Shown here one piece after another: positions 11,915 to 24,200 of a stretch of 64,000 bases of DNA; the first letter of the stretch is position 1; the number at the start of each line of letters is the position of its first letter. The stretch covers positions 13,844,001 to 13,908,000 of the forward strand of contig NC_068928.1 of NCBI RefSeq assembly GCF_023091745.1, read 5' to 3'. The notes under the pieces are model-generated. The model ran no database searches and was not told the origin of the DNA. It worked only from the letters and a program-made list of their open reading frames with translations. Both the position numbers and the translations under genes were made by a program. The stretch is from Budorcas taxicolor (Eukaryota > Chordata > Mammalia > Artiodactyla > Bovidae).

Positions 11915-12085
11915 AGAATAGTTAACACACAGTATTCACAATGTACCAGGCCCACGTCCAAGCACTTAACAGGCATGAACTCATTTACTCAACAATCCTA
12001 TACAGTAGGTACTACTACAATCACCCAATTTTCTGTAGGAGGACAATGAGGACAGGGTTAAGCGGTGATGTTGGAGATCCTAATC
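11915..12085 (-). mobile_element. MIR SINE fragment
   Basis: Antisense MIR-like: 'caatgtaccaggcc', 'cttaacaggcatgaactc', then a poorly conserved 'gaggacaatgaggacag'. Confidence 0.6.
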
Positions 12086-12429
12086 AAGGCATTCTGGCTC
12101 CAAAAAGAACATCAGAGACCTTCCCCCCAACCCAGAGCTCAGATTCCCCGGCTGTCTACACTGTGTTCTTATCCACCTGAATCCAGTAGTTAACACTCCA
12201 GTTCTCTCTGCCTTTGGGGGAAACAATTCACTGTTTGGCATGGACAGTTCAAATCCACTGTAAGGCAGTTTTCCATGACTGATTTTGTTGCTTATCCACA
12301 ATGTGAAAATTAAATCTGCTTTCCCCAGAGCTCACCCAAGAAACCACAGCAGGTCACGGTGAAAACAGAATTGTCTGTTAGCTTGAGCTCAGGGTGTAAA
12401 GAGATCTTCTGGAAATGTTAGTCCATAAG

Positions 12430-12575
12430 GAACTGATCCTTTGGCTCCCGGCTCCCCCAGACAATATTATTTAGGCTATTCAAGAGAAAAGTCATGGTCG
12501 AATTGAAAAGGGTTGGGGCCAAAGCCAAGTACCATGTGTCAAAAGAGGCCAAGATTTGCTGCCTCTGGTTGAAAC
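12430..12575 (+). repeat. Left arm of a local inverted repeat
   Basis: The reverse complement of this segment matches 13405-13562 closely. For example 'ggctttggccccaaccc' read in reverse here corresponds to 'ggctttggccccagccc' there, and 'gaggcagcaaatcttggcc' to 'gagtcagcaaatcctggcc'. Not a transposon that I can name. Confidence 0.75.
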
Positions 12576-12603
12576 AGCATTTGAGACCCCTGCATCACTA
12601 AGA

Positions 12604-12883
12604 CGGTGAAGGAGATGGCACCCCTCTCCAGTACTCTTGCCTGGAAAATCCCATGGATGGAGGAGCCTGGTAGGCTGCAGTCCATGGGGTCGCCAAGAGT
12701 CGGACACGACTGAGCGACTTCACTTTCACTTTTCACTTTCATGCATTGGAAAAGGAAATGGCAACCCACTCAAGTGCTCTTGCCTGGAGAATCCCAGGGA
12801 CAGGGGAGCTTGGTGTGCTGCCATCTATGGGGTCGCACAGAGTTGAATATGACTGAAGTGACTTAGCAGCAGCAGCAGCAGCA
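12604..12883 (+). mobile_element. BovA2 dimeric SINE
   Basis: A complete dimer with an (AGC)n tail and a perfect 12-bp duplication GCATCACTAAGA (12592-12603 and 12884-12895). Confidence 0.93.
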
Positions 12884-12888
12884 GCATC

Positions 12889-12945
12889 ACTAAGAACTGC
12901 ACCTCCCACTACACTGGGATTTTGAAAAACCTGTTGCTTGGGGTA
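12889..12945 (+). repeat. Local direct repeat, copy 1
   Basis: 'cactaagaactgcacc' through 'gattttgaaaaacctgttgc' recurs at 13610-13668 in the same orientation. The BovA2 at 12604-12883 separates this copy from the left inverted arm. Confidence 0.8.
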
Positions 12946-13404
12946 GAAATTCCCAAGTGACTGGTCCATAATGGAAGAAGGCATGGGGGGCTTTAGTTGC
13001 AGATGAATCTTTGGAGCGGGTAATGCCCACCTGAATCCATGCACAGTGGGCCTCCTTGCTCCTCTTAGAGTCAGGGAGAAGAGAGAGTTGATTTAGAAGG
13101 GAGGTGCTCTCACCTGCCAGGTTCACCTCGTATGAGTCTTGGCCCACATAGGGTCTAGTTAAGAAAAATTCCTAGAGATTTCCACCGCTCCCCAAGTCCT
13201 CCACACTCCTGGATGGCTTCTAGAGTGATTAAGACCTCCTGGGTTTTCAGGATTATTACAATAACACAAGATATAAAATCTATCAAATGCAGACACTTAC
13301 TGCTCCAAAAACAATGTGAATTCAAACAGAGGGCTCCAGTCGAGGCTGGAGTTCAAGACCTGTATTCCTTTCCTCTTCTTGAACTCACAGGAGCCAACCA
13401 ATAA

Positions 13405-13562
13405 GCCATCTCCACCAGAGTCAGCAAATCCTGGCCTCTCTTGACACAAAGGGCTCGGCTTTGGCCCCAGCCCTTTTCAACCCATCCATGAATTTTCTCT
13501 TGACGACTTTAGCCCAAATAACATTGTCTGGAGGGGAGCCAGGAGCCAAAAGAGGTCAGCAT
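13405..13562 (-). repeat. Right arm of a local inverted repeat
   Basis: Partner of 12430-12575, about 0.85 kb away, at roughly 80% identity by eye, including 'attttctcttgacgactt' against the reversed first arm. Confidence 0.75.
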
Positions 13563-13609
13563 TTCTAACAGTCTCCATCCCTGCCCTGGGCTCTCAGTAC
13601 CTTTGCCTG

Positions 13610-13668
13610 GCTCACTAAGAACTGCATTTTCTACTACTTTGAGATTTTGAAAAACCTGTTTCTTGGGA
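13610..13668 (+). repeat. Local direct repeat, copy 2
   Basis: Second copy of the 12889-12945 unit: 'cactaagaactgcat' through 'gattttgaaaaacctgtttc'. Confidence 0.8.
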
Positions 13669-14283
13669 CCTCTTCAGCATGATGCCCTCGCTTACAGCCA
13701 GCTTTGGAACTGCTCTGTCTAGAAGCCAGAAACCACACGCTGGTAAGTCTGTGCTGGAGACGGCAAGGAGGAAAGGTCCAGCCTCCTTCTTCCTACAGTC
13801 AACGCTGGATTCTTTGTGGCAAAGGCCCTGCTGGAGAGTGTTTAGTCCTCTGGCTTTTCACCTTTTGGACTATTTGTCTTCATTACCATCCTCACCGGAG
13901 GCAAGAACCCAGGCAGGAGCCATTCTCCTGACTAACAGCCCTACGGGAGGGAAGAAAGGTTGGCGTTCATGCTTACAATGAAGCTGACAATGTTACCCAT
14001 GGTGATTCCAAGTTTCCTCCTTTTTCCTCTGCTGCTGTGACCAACAGTCACCAAGAGTTGGCTCCAAGTCTACTCCGATGAGTCACAGAAAGACAGAGTA
14101 TTGGAGTCTGACTGGGGGAAAAAAAACTTATCTTACCTTAGCAATAAGGCTGGCCGAAGACAATAGGACATGCAGCAGAGAGCCCTGTGGAGTAAGTGGA
14201 AAATTCCGAGAAGACCAGGGGCCAGGGGTTCTTGGAGAAACCAAGGCAGCGAAAGCATCAGAGGCAGAAATATGAGACTCTGG

Positions 14284-15202
14284 GCCATGGTAAAATAAAT
14301 TGTTTTAATGGGAGGTTTTCTGAAAGGGCAACTTTTTCTTGTGCTATATCAAACAGCCAGCGTCCCTGCCTTGGCGTTTCCTGGGGCTGTCCTGGCTGGC
14401 CCCCCAACCCTTCCGGAAGCTAAGACACTACTCTGACACTCTGTTCAGCCCTTCCAGGGTGTGTCTTAACATCAGGAGATCAGAGTGAGCTGGCAGTCAG
14501 TCCAAAATACACAGTCTCTGTGTGTGTCCAGGGCCGAGGAAGCGGGTCAAGGGCTTCACTTCTGCCTTAGGTATTTCTCCGTGGGGGAAAGAGAGAGGGG
14601 GCGAATCACTTTGAAAATTCAACTCTGACCTTTACAAAGAAAACCGATAGATGCTTTAGTATTATATACAGGGCAGAGGGGAGAGGGAGTAGAGGGGGGA
14701 GATTGCACTTAATTACAATAGTTTATAGTTTACACCCATTGGACAAATTTACTTCTTTAAAAGAAATCTCCAGATCAGCCGGGATGGGGGGCGGGACAGG
14801 GGGAGGTGGCTGATATTTACAGTGTGTTTGGCTCAGTTCAATAGCACGTGTCCTCCTCTTCTCATTTCAGTAACAGATTCAAGTTTTCACTTCAGTTTGT
14901 TCGATGAGAGAGAGTGATGTAGACGCTACGGCTTTCTCTCTTCCTCTTCCGCTGCTTCTTTGTCCCCTGCCTCTAGGACAGACCAGACTTCTTGGGAGAG
15001 GCATCGTGACAATACTGCATAGAAGGGGCTGTGCCTGTCAGAGCGAGTGTCCGAGGCGCCAGCAGGACAGCAGGTGAGCAGGGACCTCTCGCAGGTGCTG
15101 CGTGTCGGGTCACTGCGCTTCTCCGTGACAGCTGCCCAGAAGCTGATGGTGTGGAAAAAAAGGGTCCTTGTTGCTGTGCACAAAGTAAGTGATATGTGGG
15201 CA
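14284..15202 (-). other. HNF1B: HNF1B 3' untranslated region
   Basis: About 0.92 kb follows the stop codon with no recognisable transposon, in contrast to the sequence on both sides, as expected for conserved 3'UTR. The length fits the roughly 0.9-kb human 3'UTR as recalled. The 3' end is set by the ATTAAA signal at 14304-14309, so the exact cleavage site is approximate. Candidate sites inside are a miR-802 seed match (14868-14875) and a Pumilio element TGTAAATA (14814-14821). Plus-strand open frames here are chance. Confidence 0.8.
14304..14309 (-). terminator. HNF1B: Candidate HNF1B polyadenylation signal ATTAAA
   Basis: The minus strand reads ATTAAA, the commonest variant of AATAAA, about 0.9 kb after the stop codon, followed by a T-rich stretch. 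No AATAAA was seen on the minus strand between here and the stop codon. Confidence 0.6.
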
Positions 15203-15223
15203 TCACCAGGCTTGGAGAGGACA
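15203..15223 (-). CDS. HNF1B: HNF1B exon 9 coding part, CPLQAW and stop
   Basis: The terminal exon has only six codons (Cys Pro Leu Gln Ala Trp) and a TGA at 15205-15203. The acceptor CTCTCTGCAG precedes 15223. The last six residues match the vertebrate HNF1B terminus. The distance from exon 8, about 9 kb, resembles the long last intron that I recall for the human gene. The rest of the exon is 3'UTR. Confidence 0.95.
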   Translation of the reverse strand, partial: CPLQAW

Positions 15224-18200
15224 CTGCAGAGAGAGAGGAGAGACAGCTCAGCTGTGCGCCTCTGGTGGGGACCTGGGCCCTTAGCGTCTGGCTTCTCTGG
15301 GGGAGCTGAGACCCAATTCAACCAGCAAAGAGCTGGAGGTTGGAGGTGTGGGGACCCAGGGCCCTCAGAGTCTTGCAGGGCTGGTCCTGAAACACGCTCC
15401 CTTTAGGAAAATCTAGGAGCTGGATTCCCTGGCCACTTCAGAAGAGAGAAGTGAATTGCCAATGGCCTTGAAATAGTCATAACTTGCTGACCTTTATCCT
15501 GAAATGGGACTCCTCTTCCTGTGAGAGTGCTTTTTATAAATTGCTCAGTTTGGTGGCAATGACAGCTGGATGGGAGCTTTTGCAGGAAGTAAGGGTCTCT
15601 CCCTAAGACCTCTAAGAGCAGGGGTCCCCCAGATCCCTTCCCAAATGGAGTAGCAGAGATCCTGTTAAAAGGTAGATTCTGACTCAGTGGGCTGGGGGTG
15701 GGCCTAAGAACCTGCATTTCTAATCAGGTCCCAGGTTGGGCTGATGCTGCTGGTCTATGTTGAGCCCCAAGGCCACAGAGCAGAAGAGAAAATCACCACG
15801 TACTAATGCTCCATCAGGAAGAAGTGTGTGGAACTGCAAAGTGCTTTCTATAGTGCTTGCTACTATCAAGACAAGAAATCAGAGAACTGGGATCCAAGGG
15901 CTAAAGGCCTTTGAGACCAGGCTTCTGGGTGGGTTGGGGCAGGAGACCCAGCATGGAAGAGTCCCTGAGAAGAGCCAGACCCCCACATGGGGCAGCCTGC
16001 ACTCCCAGAGCCGTGGGCCTTGCTCATCTCAACTGTCATGGAAGATCACAGCTCGCGTTTTCCTTCCGGGGAGTCCCTTTTCCTACGCTTTGCTTCTCTT
16101 CCTTCCCTTTCCCCTTTGTTGTCATCTCAGAGGAAGGTTCTGCCCTTTGACTTAACGGTTCATTTTCTCAAGACTCCCCCTCAAACACTCCCCCCTCCAC
16201 ACACAGACACAGACACAGACACAGACACACACAACACATTCACATATCTATCACACTGTTAAAGGCCTCTTATCCCACTATTATCCCATTAACAAGTTCT
16301 CCCAGCCATAGCCTTGTATGGGGCTGCTATTATGTCCATTTTACAGATTAGGAAAGCAAGGTCAAAGAGAATCTAGGAATTGCCCAAGGTTTCGGAATTA
16401 GGAGAGTGTGGGGCCAGAGATTCAAACCAGTTCTGGGAGACCTCCCAGACCATGTTCTTTACATTACACTGAGGTTAAGAGGCTTCTACTAGCTTTGTTG
16501 TTCTTTTTAATATTTATTTATTTGGCTGCACCAGATCTTAGCTACGGCATGCGAACTCTTAGTTGCAGCATGTGGGATCTAGCTCCCTGACCAGGGATAA
16601 ACCCGGGCCCCTGGCCTTGCGGATGTGGAGTCTTAGCCACTGGACCACCAGGGAAGCCCCTACGAGCTTTGCTCTTGTTCAAACTCCTTTCTCTGGGCCT
16701 CGGTCTCCCCACCTTTATGATGAAGGTTGTTGGGGGATTAGATGGGCTGCTAGGCGTGCCGTCTTCCCCATGGTGCTGGCACAACTGTCCTTGTTAAGCT
16801 GCCCGGGGTGCCCCGGTCTGGGCTGCTCCCCGTCCGCCCCCCTCCCCCCCCACCCCCCGCCAGTGCTCCTCAGAGCAGGGCTGAGTGGTGCGTCCATGTG
16901 CGGAGACAGGTTTCCAGCCCTTCCGCATTCTTGAGCCCCTGGGCAGGGTCCTCTGATATCTTTTGCCTCCTCTTCCTCCCTCCACCCACCTCTGCTCTCT
17001 CCAGTCTCTTTACTCCTCACTATCAAGCTTTTTCCAATTTTCAGATTTCAGGTGGAGGAGAGAGAAAACGGCTTGTGACCTTGCAGGTTTCAATGGAAGA
17101 GCAAACACCAAGAACAGATAAGCAGACGCCAGCGAGATTCTATGACCTGTCATTAGGGATGGGCTTCCCAGCTATCAAATGTTTGCTCACATAATAAAAT
17201 GGTGGCAGAGCCCTAAATGTTGTCAAAGGAACTAGAGTTATTTGCCCCCTTCAGAGTCTAAACACAAACATCTGATAAGGGGCGTGCTGGGCTCCCTCAG
17301 AACAGAGGCCCGGCTCAGCCAGCCCCGCGGGGACCCTGCCTGGGGGTCCCCCAATGACTACAGAGCCCTCCGTCTGGAGGGTGGGGCAGCCGGAGGATTC
17401 TTAAGGATGTCCTCACTCTAAGAAGATCTGATCCATAATGGGAAGAGCTGACATTTATGAGGTCCTACTGTGTGCCAGGCTGCATTGCTAAGGAAAGCCT
17501 TGACACGCATTATTCCATAGAATTCTCACATCATGCCTTTGAGGCAGGTAATTGTCATTCATTTATTTAACACGGTTTTGTGGGCCTTTCCTATGCTCAG
17601 CACTTTCGCAGGCACTGGGCGTGCAGCTGTGAACGGGACTCCGTCCCCACCCCCACTGAGCTGACATTTTAGTGAGAGTTTTGAACGATGAATGAATTAA
17701 CAAAATGCATCACATAAAAATTCAGGAGGAGATGAATACTCTTGAAAAATAAGCATGATAAAAGGTCACAATGACTAGAGGGAAGGGGGAAGAAATTATG
17801 CAGGGGGGTCGGGAGGTGATCCCCCCACTCTTTGAGGTTTGAGCCGAGCATATGCAAAGATACACACTAAACTATACTCCAGCAGAAGGTGCCGCAGGAG
17901 CGGAAGTCCTGCGGTGGGAGCCCGTCAGCCCTGGTGTGGCTGAAGCCGAGGGACAGATGAAGGAGAGGCTTCCGTCTGACCACCTAGGGTCTTGGAAGGC
18001 TCTGCTTCAGTCTGGTTACAACCAGAAGTTAGTGGAGACTTTTGACAGGGGCGGGAGGAGTGACATGATGGCTTTTCCTTTCTCAGAGACCACTCTGGCT
18101 GCTGAGTGACGAACAGAGCACACCCATCCCTGTGGGGCAGGAATGGAAAGTTAGGGGCTGCTGCAGGAACACAAGGCTAATGGGGTGGGTAAGCAGCAGT

Positions 18201-21200
18201 CAGGTAGAGGACGCATTTTAAAGGACCCTTAGCAGAACTTGTTGATGGACGGGATGTGGAATGCAGGGTGTGAAGTGATAGCGGGTACTCTCAGGAGTCT
18301 CACCTGAATAACTGATGGCATTTTGGGAAATGGACAAGCCCAAGCAGAAAGCAATTTGGGTCAGGAGAAACCGGGGCAAAATGAAGAGCTGCTGTGTTAG
18401 GCAGATTTGATCCGAGATGCTGGTGAGGTATATTGGGTGTGCACCTGTACATGCCAAAGGGGCACTGGGTTTGTGAATGTGCCCTGAAGGGAGAGGTCAG
18501 TACTGGGGACAGAATGATAAGACCCATGGTCGTGTACATCTGACCCAAATTCATGTGACTGGGGATCACCCAGGAACCCAGGAATAAACATGGAGGAGAA
18601 GAGGCCAAAGAATGAGTCCCAGGGCCCCTCAACTAGTAAATGTTGCAAAGATGAGCTGGCAGCCAAGGAAATGAGGAGTGGCCAGTGCCATAGGAGGAGA
18701 ACCAGGAATGGGGAATGTCCTAAGACTCGAGAGAGAAAAAGCGGGAGTGAGCGGCTATGTCAGAGACAGAGATGGAGAAGTAACCGCTGGACCTGGCCAT
18801 GTGGAGACGTTAGTGAGCTGGAGAAGAGGGGTTTCAGGAATGTGGGGACAAAAGCCAGTCTGCAATGCTCTCAAGAGAGAACTATGGGGGCATAGAGGTC
18901 TCTGTACACCCCCCACCCCAGGTATATACAACAGAATATGCAGCCATAAAAAAAATGAGATTTCACATTTGCAACAGCATAGATGGATTAGGAGGGCATC
19001 GTGCTTTAGTGAAATAAGTCAGACAGTGAAAGACAAATACTGTATGGTGTCACTACCTGTGGAATTTAAAAAATACAACAAGCTAGTGAATATAATAAAA
19101 AAGAGACAGACTCACAGGCATGGAGAACAGACCAGTGGTGACCAGTGGGGAGAGGGAAGAGGGGTGGGGCAAGAGAGGAGATTAAGAGGTACAAACTACT
19201 ATGAATAAAATCAATAAGCCACAAGGATCTAATGTGCAGCATGGATACTGGAATACAGCCAATATTTTATAATAACTATAAATGAAGTATAACCTTTAAA
19301 AATTGTGAATTGCTATGCTGAAACTCAGAGAATAAAGCAACTATACCTCAATAAAAATTAAAAAAAATAAAAAGAATTGGGGGTGAGGAAGTGGAGACAG
19401 TGAATACAGATGATTATTAATAATCTAATAAGGTAGATTAATGATAGCTCTATTCATTACAAGTAATGATTATACTTCCAGTGTTTTAGATGAGGGAACT
19501 GAGGCTTAGAGAGATTTTAAATGACTTGCCCAGGATGTCTCAACAGAAAACCCACTATGTAAGATTATTGCCTTTTATCTTCTAAGTGGGACACCAGGGG
19601 GAAATAAATGCCCTTTACCATTTAAAATCTTCCTTCCTAAGCTCGAGAGACACCCAAGGTTACCCTCAGGGAAAGCCAAGGTTGACCCAGCTGCCACAGA
19701 CTGGGTGTTCCCAGCCAAGCACTGAGCTGAGTGTTTCACAAGTTTTATTGCATTTTGCCCTTTCAATGATCCCACAAAGGAGGAATCGTTATCTTCATAT
19801 TACAGGTAAGGAAACTGAAGTTCAGAGAGGCTGGACCTTTGCCTTTGGTCACATAGGTAGAAAGTGGCAGAAGCTGGGGATGGGGTCTGTCTAATTCCCA
19901 CATTGGCTCTTTACCATCAAGCCCACACTGCCTCACCACTGGGAGGTGGGGGGAAGGTCAGGAGCATGTGGGGAAGGGGTGGGAGGGGGTGGCAGGGTGG
20001 GTGTAGCTTCAAGGGTTTTATGATGAGGCTGCCCACCTCCTTCTCATCAGCACCCGTGATGGGTGATTGCTCTGGGCAGAGGATGGGGGTAGGGGGCTGG
20101 TGGTCCTCTCCTGACCTCTCTCTATATAAACTAGGAAGTGGAGCGGTGGGTAGAGTTGTGGAAACAGGATTCTGCTCACAGCCTGCCCACACTTGTTTTA
20201 GCCAAGGCTGGTGCTTGCTGTGGTCTGGTTTCCAGGCTGGAGGACTGTTGTTTTTGCAGGAGGCTCAGGCAGAGACCCACTCAGATGGTAACCCGCCAGG
20301 ACTCATTGGGGGTTGGGCGGGGGGTTGGTGACAGGAGACAGGCTCTGGAAAGGACAGAGGGCAGTAGCTGCCAAGGATTTCCAGCAAGAAAGTTCCAGCC
20401 TGAGGTTTCTGAAACATGATCCACAAGGTCTTGCGGCATGCCTGTCCTGACGATGGAAAACACTGGGAGACAAGGTCAAATCCTGATTTTAGCCTCACGC
20501 CAGCATAACCTTGAGTCATTTTTATAAGCACTTTAAAAATGGATCTTAGAAGATGAGTGTTGTTGAGTGGATTTGGAGTGAGAAGAACCAAAGTCTGGAA
20601 CTCTAGCTCCAGATTTACCATCCTGTATGCTTAGTCAGATTCTGCCCCATCTTTGAACCTCCGTTTTTGGCTCTGTAAATTAGGCATAAAAGTTTCTACC
20701 TTGCAGGAGGGTTAGCCAGGAAAGGTAAGATGGAAAATCACCTGGAGTGCTACATGGCAAATGGGAGGTACTCAAAAAAAAAAAAAAAAAAAAAAGCTAG
20801 CTTTGAATTTATTCACTCACTCACTCATTCATTCACACACTCACTCATTCATTCACTCACTCATTCATATTTACTGAACATCTACTAAAGCCCAGGCATT
20901 TGGCCACACACAAAGGGCTTGGGTGCTTTGAAAGGCCCTGAACTACTGGCTTTTTTTTTCTCCTGGGAGGTGGGTGAAAGGGCATCCTTGTGTAGCAGGA
21001 GAGTGGGAAGCCGGGATCTGGAGCCCCGGCCCAGGTGGCAGGATGTGCCAGAGAGATGGTCCTAACCCTGAGACATGTTATTGTCAGAACCTCCTCTGAC
21101 CGCGTGCAGACCAAGCAGCGAGTTCAGTCCTGAAGGAGCTAATGGAAGGTGTCTTCTAAGGGATTACACACAGAAAGGGGTAGGAACAGGAAGGAAGCTG

Positions 21201-24200
21201 TCACTTCGAGCACATGACTCGGTACCAGGCATGATCTTCAGGCACTTTGAATATTCTGTATGAGGGAGGTGGGAGCTTCCCCTTCAGAGGTGAAGAACCC
21301 GAGACTCACACCCCTGAATTAACTGCCCAAGGTTATGGAGCAGGTGTGAAGGAGCCAGGATTGGCTCAGACCCATTGGCTTTTCCTAGCATTCTATGATG
21401 CCTCTAAAGCAGCCCTGCCCGGGATGGGTCCCGGTTCAGTGCCCACATTGGAACAGGAGAGATTCTGAGAAGCCCTGTCCTGTGGGGTTTCTGCTAAACC
21501 CAGCTGTTCCCCCAACACATTTGGCCAGGGAATCTTCCTCTCCTTACGTCATGGGCTCCTGATTCCTAGCAATAGTCTTGAAACTCTTTTTGGAAAAGAA
21601 CACTTTCAAACAACAAAAAAAGCAGAATTGTCACCAATTCTCTTCTGAAACTCACTTCTGACCCTTTGCCTTCAGAACAGAGTGTGTAAAACTTTTCTTC
21701 CCCTTGGGTTCCTCCTGCTGCCAGGAGGCAGCATCTTCACTCTCCTCTTATTTCATTCCATCTTTCCTACCCTCTCTTCTCCTGTTGTTTGCAGGAAGAA
21801 AGTTTCCTGACTGGAATATAGTTATGTAGGTTTAATTTTTACTCTTGTTCCTGACTGTTACAGACCACAAGAGCAGTGACTAAAGACGGGTATTGCCAGG
21901 ACTTCCCCAGTGGTCCAGTGGTTAAGAATCTGCCTGCCAATGCAGGGACCACGGGTTTGATCCCTAGTCTGGGAAATAAGGTCCCACACGCCTTGGCTCA
22001 ACTAAGTCCCTGCACCTCAACTACTGAAGCCTGTGTGCCCTAGAGCCTGTGCTCCGCAACAAGAGAAGCCACCTCAGTGAGAAGCCTCCATACCGCAAGG
22101 AAGAGCAGTCCCTGCTCGCTGCAACTAGAGAAAGCCCGTGCGCAGCAGTGAAGACCCAGTGCAGTGAAAAACAAATAAAAAGACCGGTATTGGAAGACGA
22201 GTAGTGTCTAAGTGCGAAAAGTCCAGGATTTAGAGCCTGAGACCAAAAGTCTGGAAGTTCAGCCGTAGCATATCATCTCTTGTGACTTTGGGCAGGTTAC
22301 CCTGCATCTCTGAGCCTTGGTTTATTTCTTTGTACTTCTTAGGAGGTTTTGGCAAAAAGAAAACAATGAGATAACGTTCATGAGAAGCATAAACTGCACA
22401 GCATTACATGAAGAGTGTTAGCCTTACTAAATGTCATCGTCATCATTCTATAGAACTGTGAGTCTATCAGCAGACTCCTGAAATGTCTGGGGGTTTCAAG
22501 ATGACTTCACAGTAGTTCTAGAGGCTCGTTCATGTGGCGTCAAGGTCGGCTGGCCACTTGGTCCCGTTTGGGGGCCGGTACAGCATCTCAGAGAGCATCT
22601 TGAAGCGTTTTGATTAAGAAGCCATTTCCTGAATTCAGAGGACGTGTTTCAACAAGCAAGCATCAAAGTCAACTTGGGAAAGACAGGAATCATTAATCAC
22701 AGCCCTGTCCAGGGCTGCCCAGGCGGCAGATGGATTGATAAACCTTTCAAAGGGGAGGGTATTCCCAAGCAGGGCTGCTGCGCCTGGCTGCCCCCTTGAT
22801 TGAGATTGGTGAGCACAGATAAATGTTTTCCCTGCTCACTACAAAGAGTGGGAAATCACACAGGAGTCGAAGGGCAGGGCAACGGGGGCTGTTCTTTCAT
22901 CTTCCAACGGGTGAGAGAAAGATAGCAAGGTGGGTCCCACACACCTCTCCCTCCCTACCTCACCTCATTCCACAGCCCGAAGGACTAGGTCATGTGTGTT
23001 TCAGCGCCCAAGATGTGCCAGGCACTTAATCTACATGGCTTAATCAAATCTGCCCAGCAAGTAGAGGCCACGACTTGTTTTAGAGATGAGGAAGGTGAAG
23101 GCTCAGGGAGGTCAAGGTCACTGAGCAAGTGGCAAAGTCAGGAACTGAATCCACCTGTTTCATGACAGTGCAGGACCAGGAGGAGATGGGGGCAAAGGAA
23201 GAACAGAGAAGGCTGAGTCCATGAAAGAACTTGCTCAGGAGCACATCAACACTGGATGAAGTGTGATTTGATGGGGGGGCGGGGGGGAACCATCTACAGG
23301 ACCAAACACTGCCAAGAGCCTCTGACATGAAGTTCAAGGTTGTCACCTACTTATCTAACAATCAATAAAGGCCAAACAGTTCCCACACTGCACAGACCCC
23401 AGCTACTGAAAGGTCCTATTGTGTTACTCTGGAAATGCGACCTGCATTCAGACGTCTTGTCCTATTTCCTAACTCTCAGTGTCTCGTTCGAGTCCAGCTG
23501 CCCAAGCTGTAGCCTCACCATGGGTCATCTTTACCCTCATCCCCTCTATGTATGTGGAGGTGGGAGTTAGTCATCAACTGAAATGGTGACTAAGCCTCTG
23601 GATTCCCCACTTTCAATGCACCAGGAAGCTGATTCTGAGCTTCTCTATAAAACACCAAGTGAACACAGGCCCCTGGTAAGGCCAGGCTATCTACTGGGGA
23701 GTCCCCGTGGGTTGGCAGAATTGGGTCATTTTCTGGAGCTTACAGCACTGGGGGTTCAGGATGAGTTCTGAACTGGGTGAATCAGCCTCGGGACCTCTGA
23801 CTCACTGTTCGTTTTCTCTATTCGTTAACTGATGGGAAATCCTCAGGGATCCCTCTTGCAAAGCATGTGCCTCCAGAGGGTCTGACTTTCTGAGCTTTCC
23901 TTGGAAATACCCTGTCCGTGGATCATGACCAACCCACTGGGGATACTCAACCCCAGGGCCTGCAGGCTCTGCATAAGCCAGTCTCCAGCAGCTGAGCACA
24001 CTTCTCTACTCTAGTGCTCTTGTTAGGGATGCTAGGGGAGCAATAAGCCCCTTCAGCCTGTGGCCCATCTTCTTTGCCTTGTGGCCTCAGGGGTTCTTTT
24101 AGAAAGTACCCGGGGAGCCTCAGAAGGACCACACTGAGGCCGAGGCCGCACTTGTCACGCACTCTGCACATCAGCAGTCATGGTCATCCCTCCCCTCCCC

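Larger units (their letters stand above)
1..14283. other. Intergenic sequence downstream of HNF1B
   Basis: No exon, conserved protein or RNA gene was recognised. The stretch is a patchwork of L2, MIR, L1 3' tail, BovB, Bov-tA, BovA2 and CHR insertions, listed separately, with unassigned single-copy-looking sequence between them (notably 1-177, 291-1913, 2672-3831, 10116-10525, 10902-11700 and 13669-14283). Open frames here are short and have no recognisable product. In human the next gene on this side is DDX52, tens of kb away (recalled), which agrees with an empty interval. Confidence 0.7.

Noticed and set aside
1..14283. Coding exons of the neighbouring gene DDX52
   Set aside because: No helicase motif is readable in any frame; in human that gene lies tens of kb further away.
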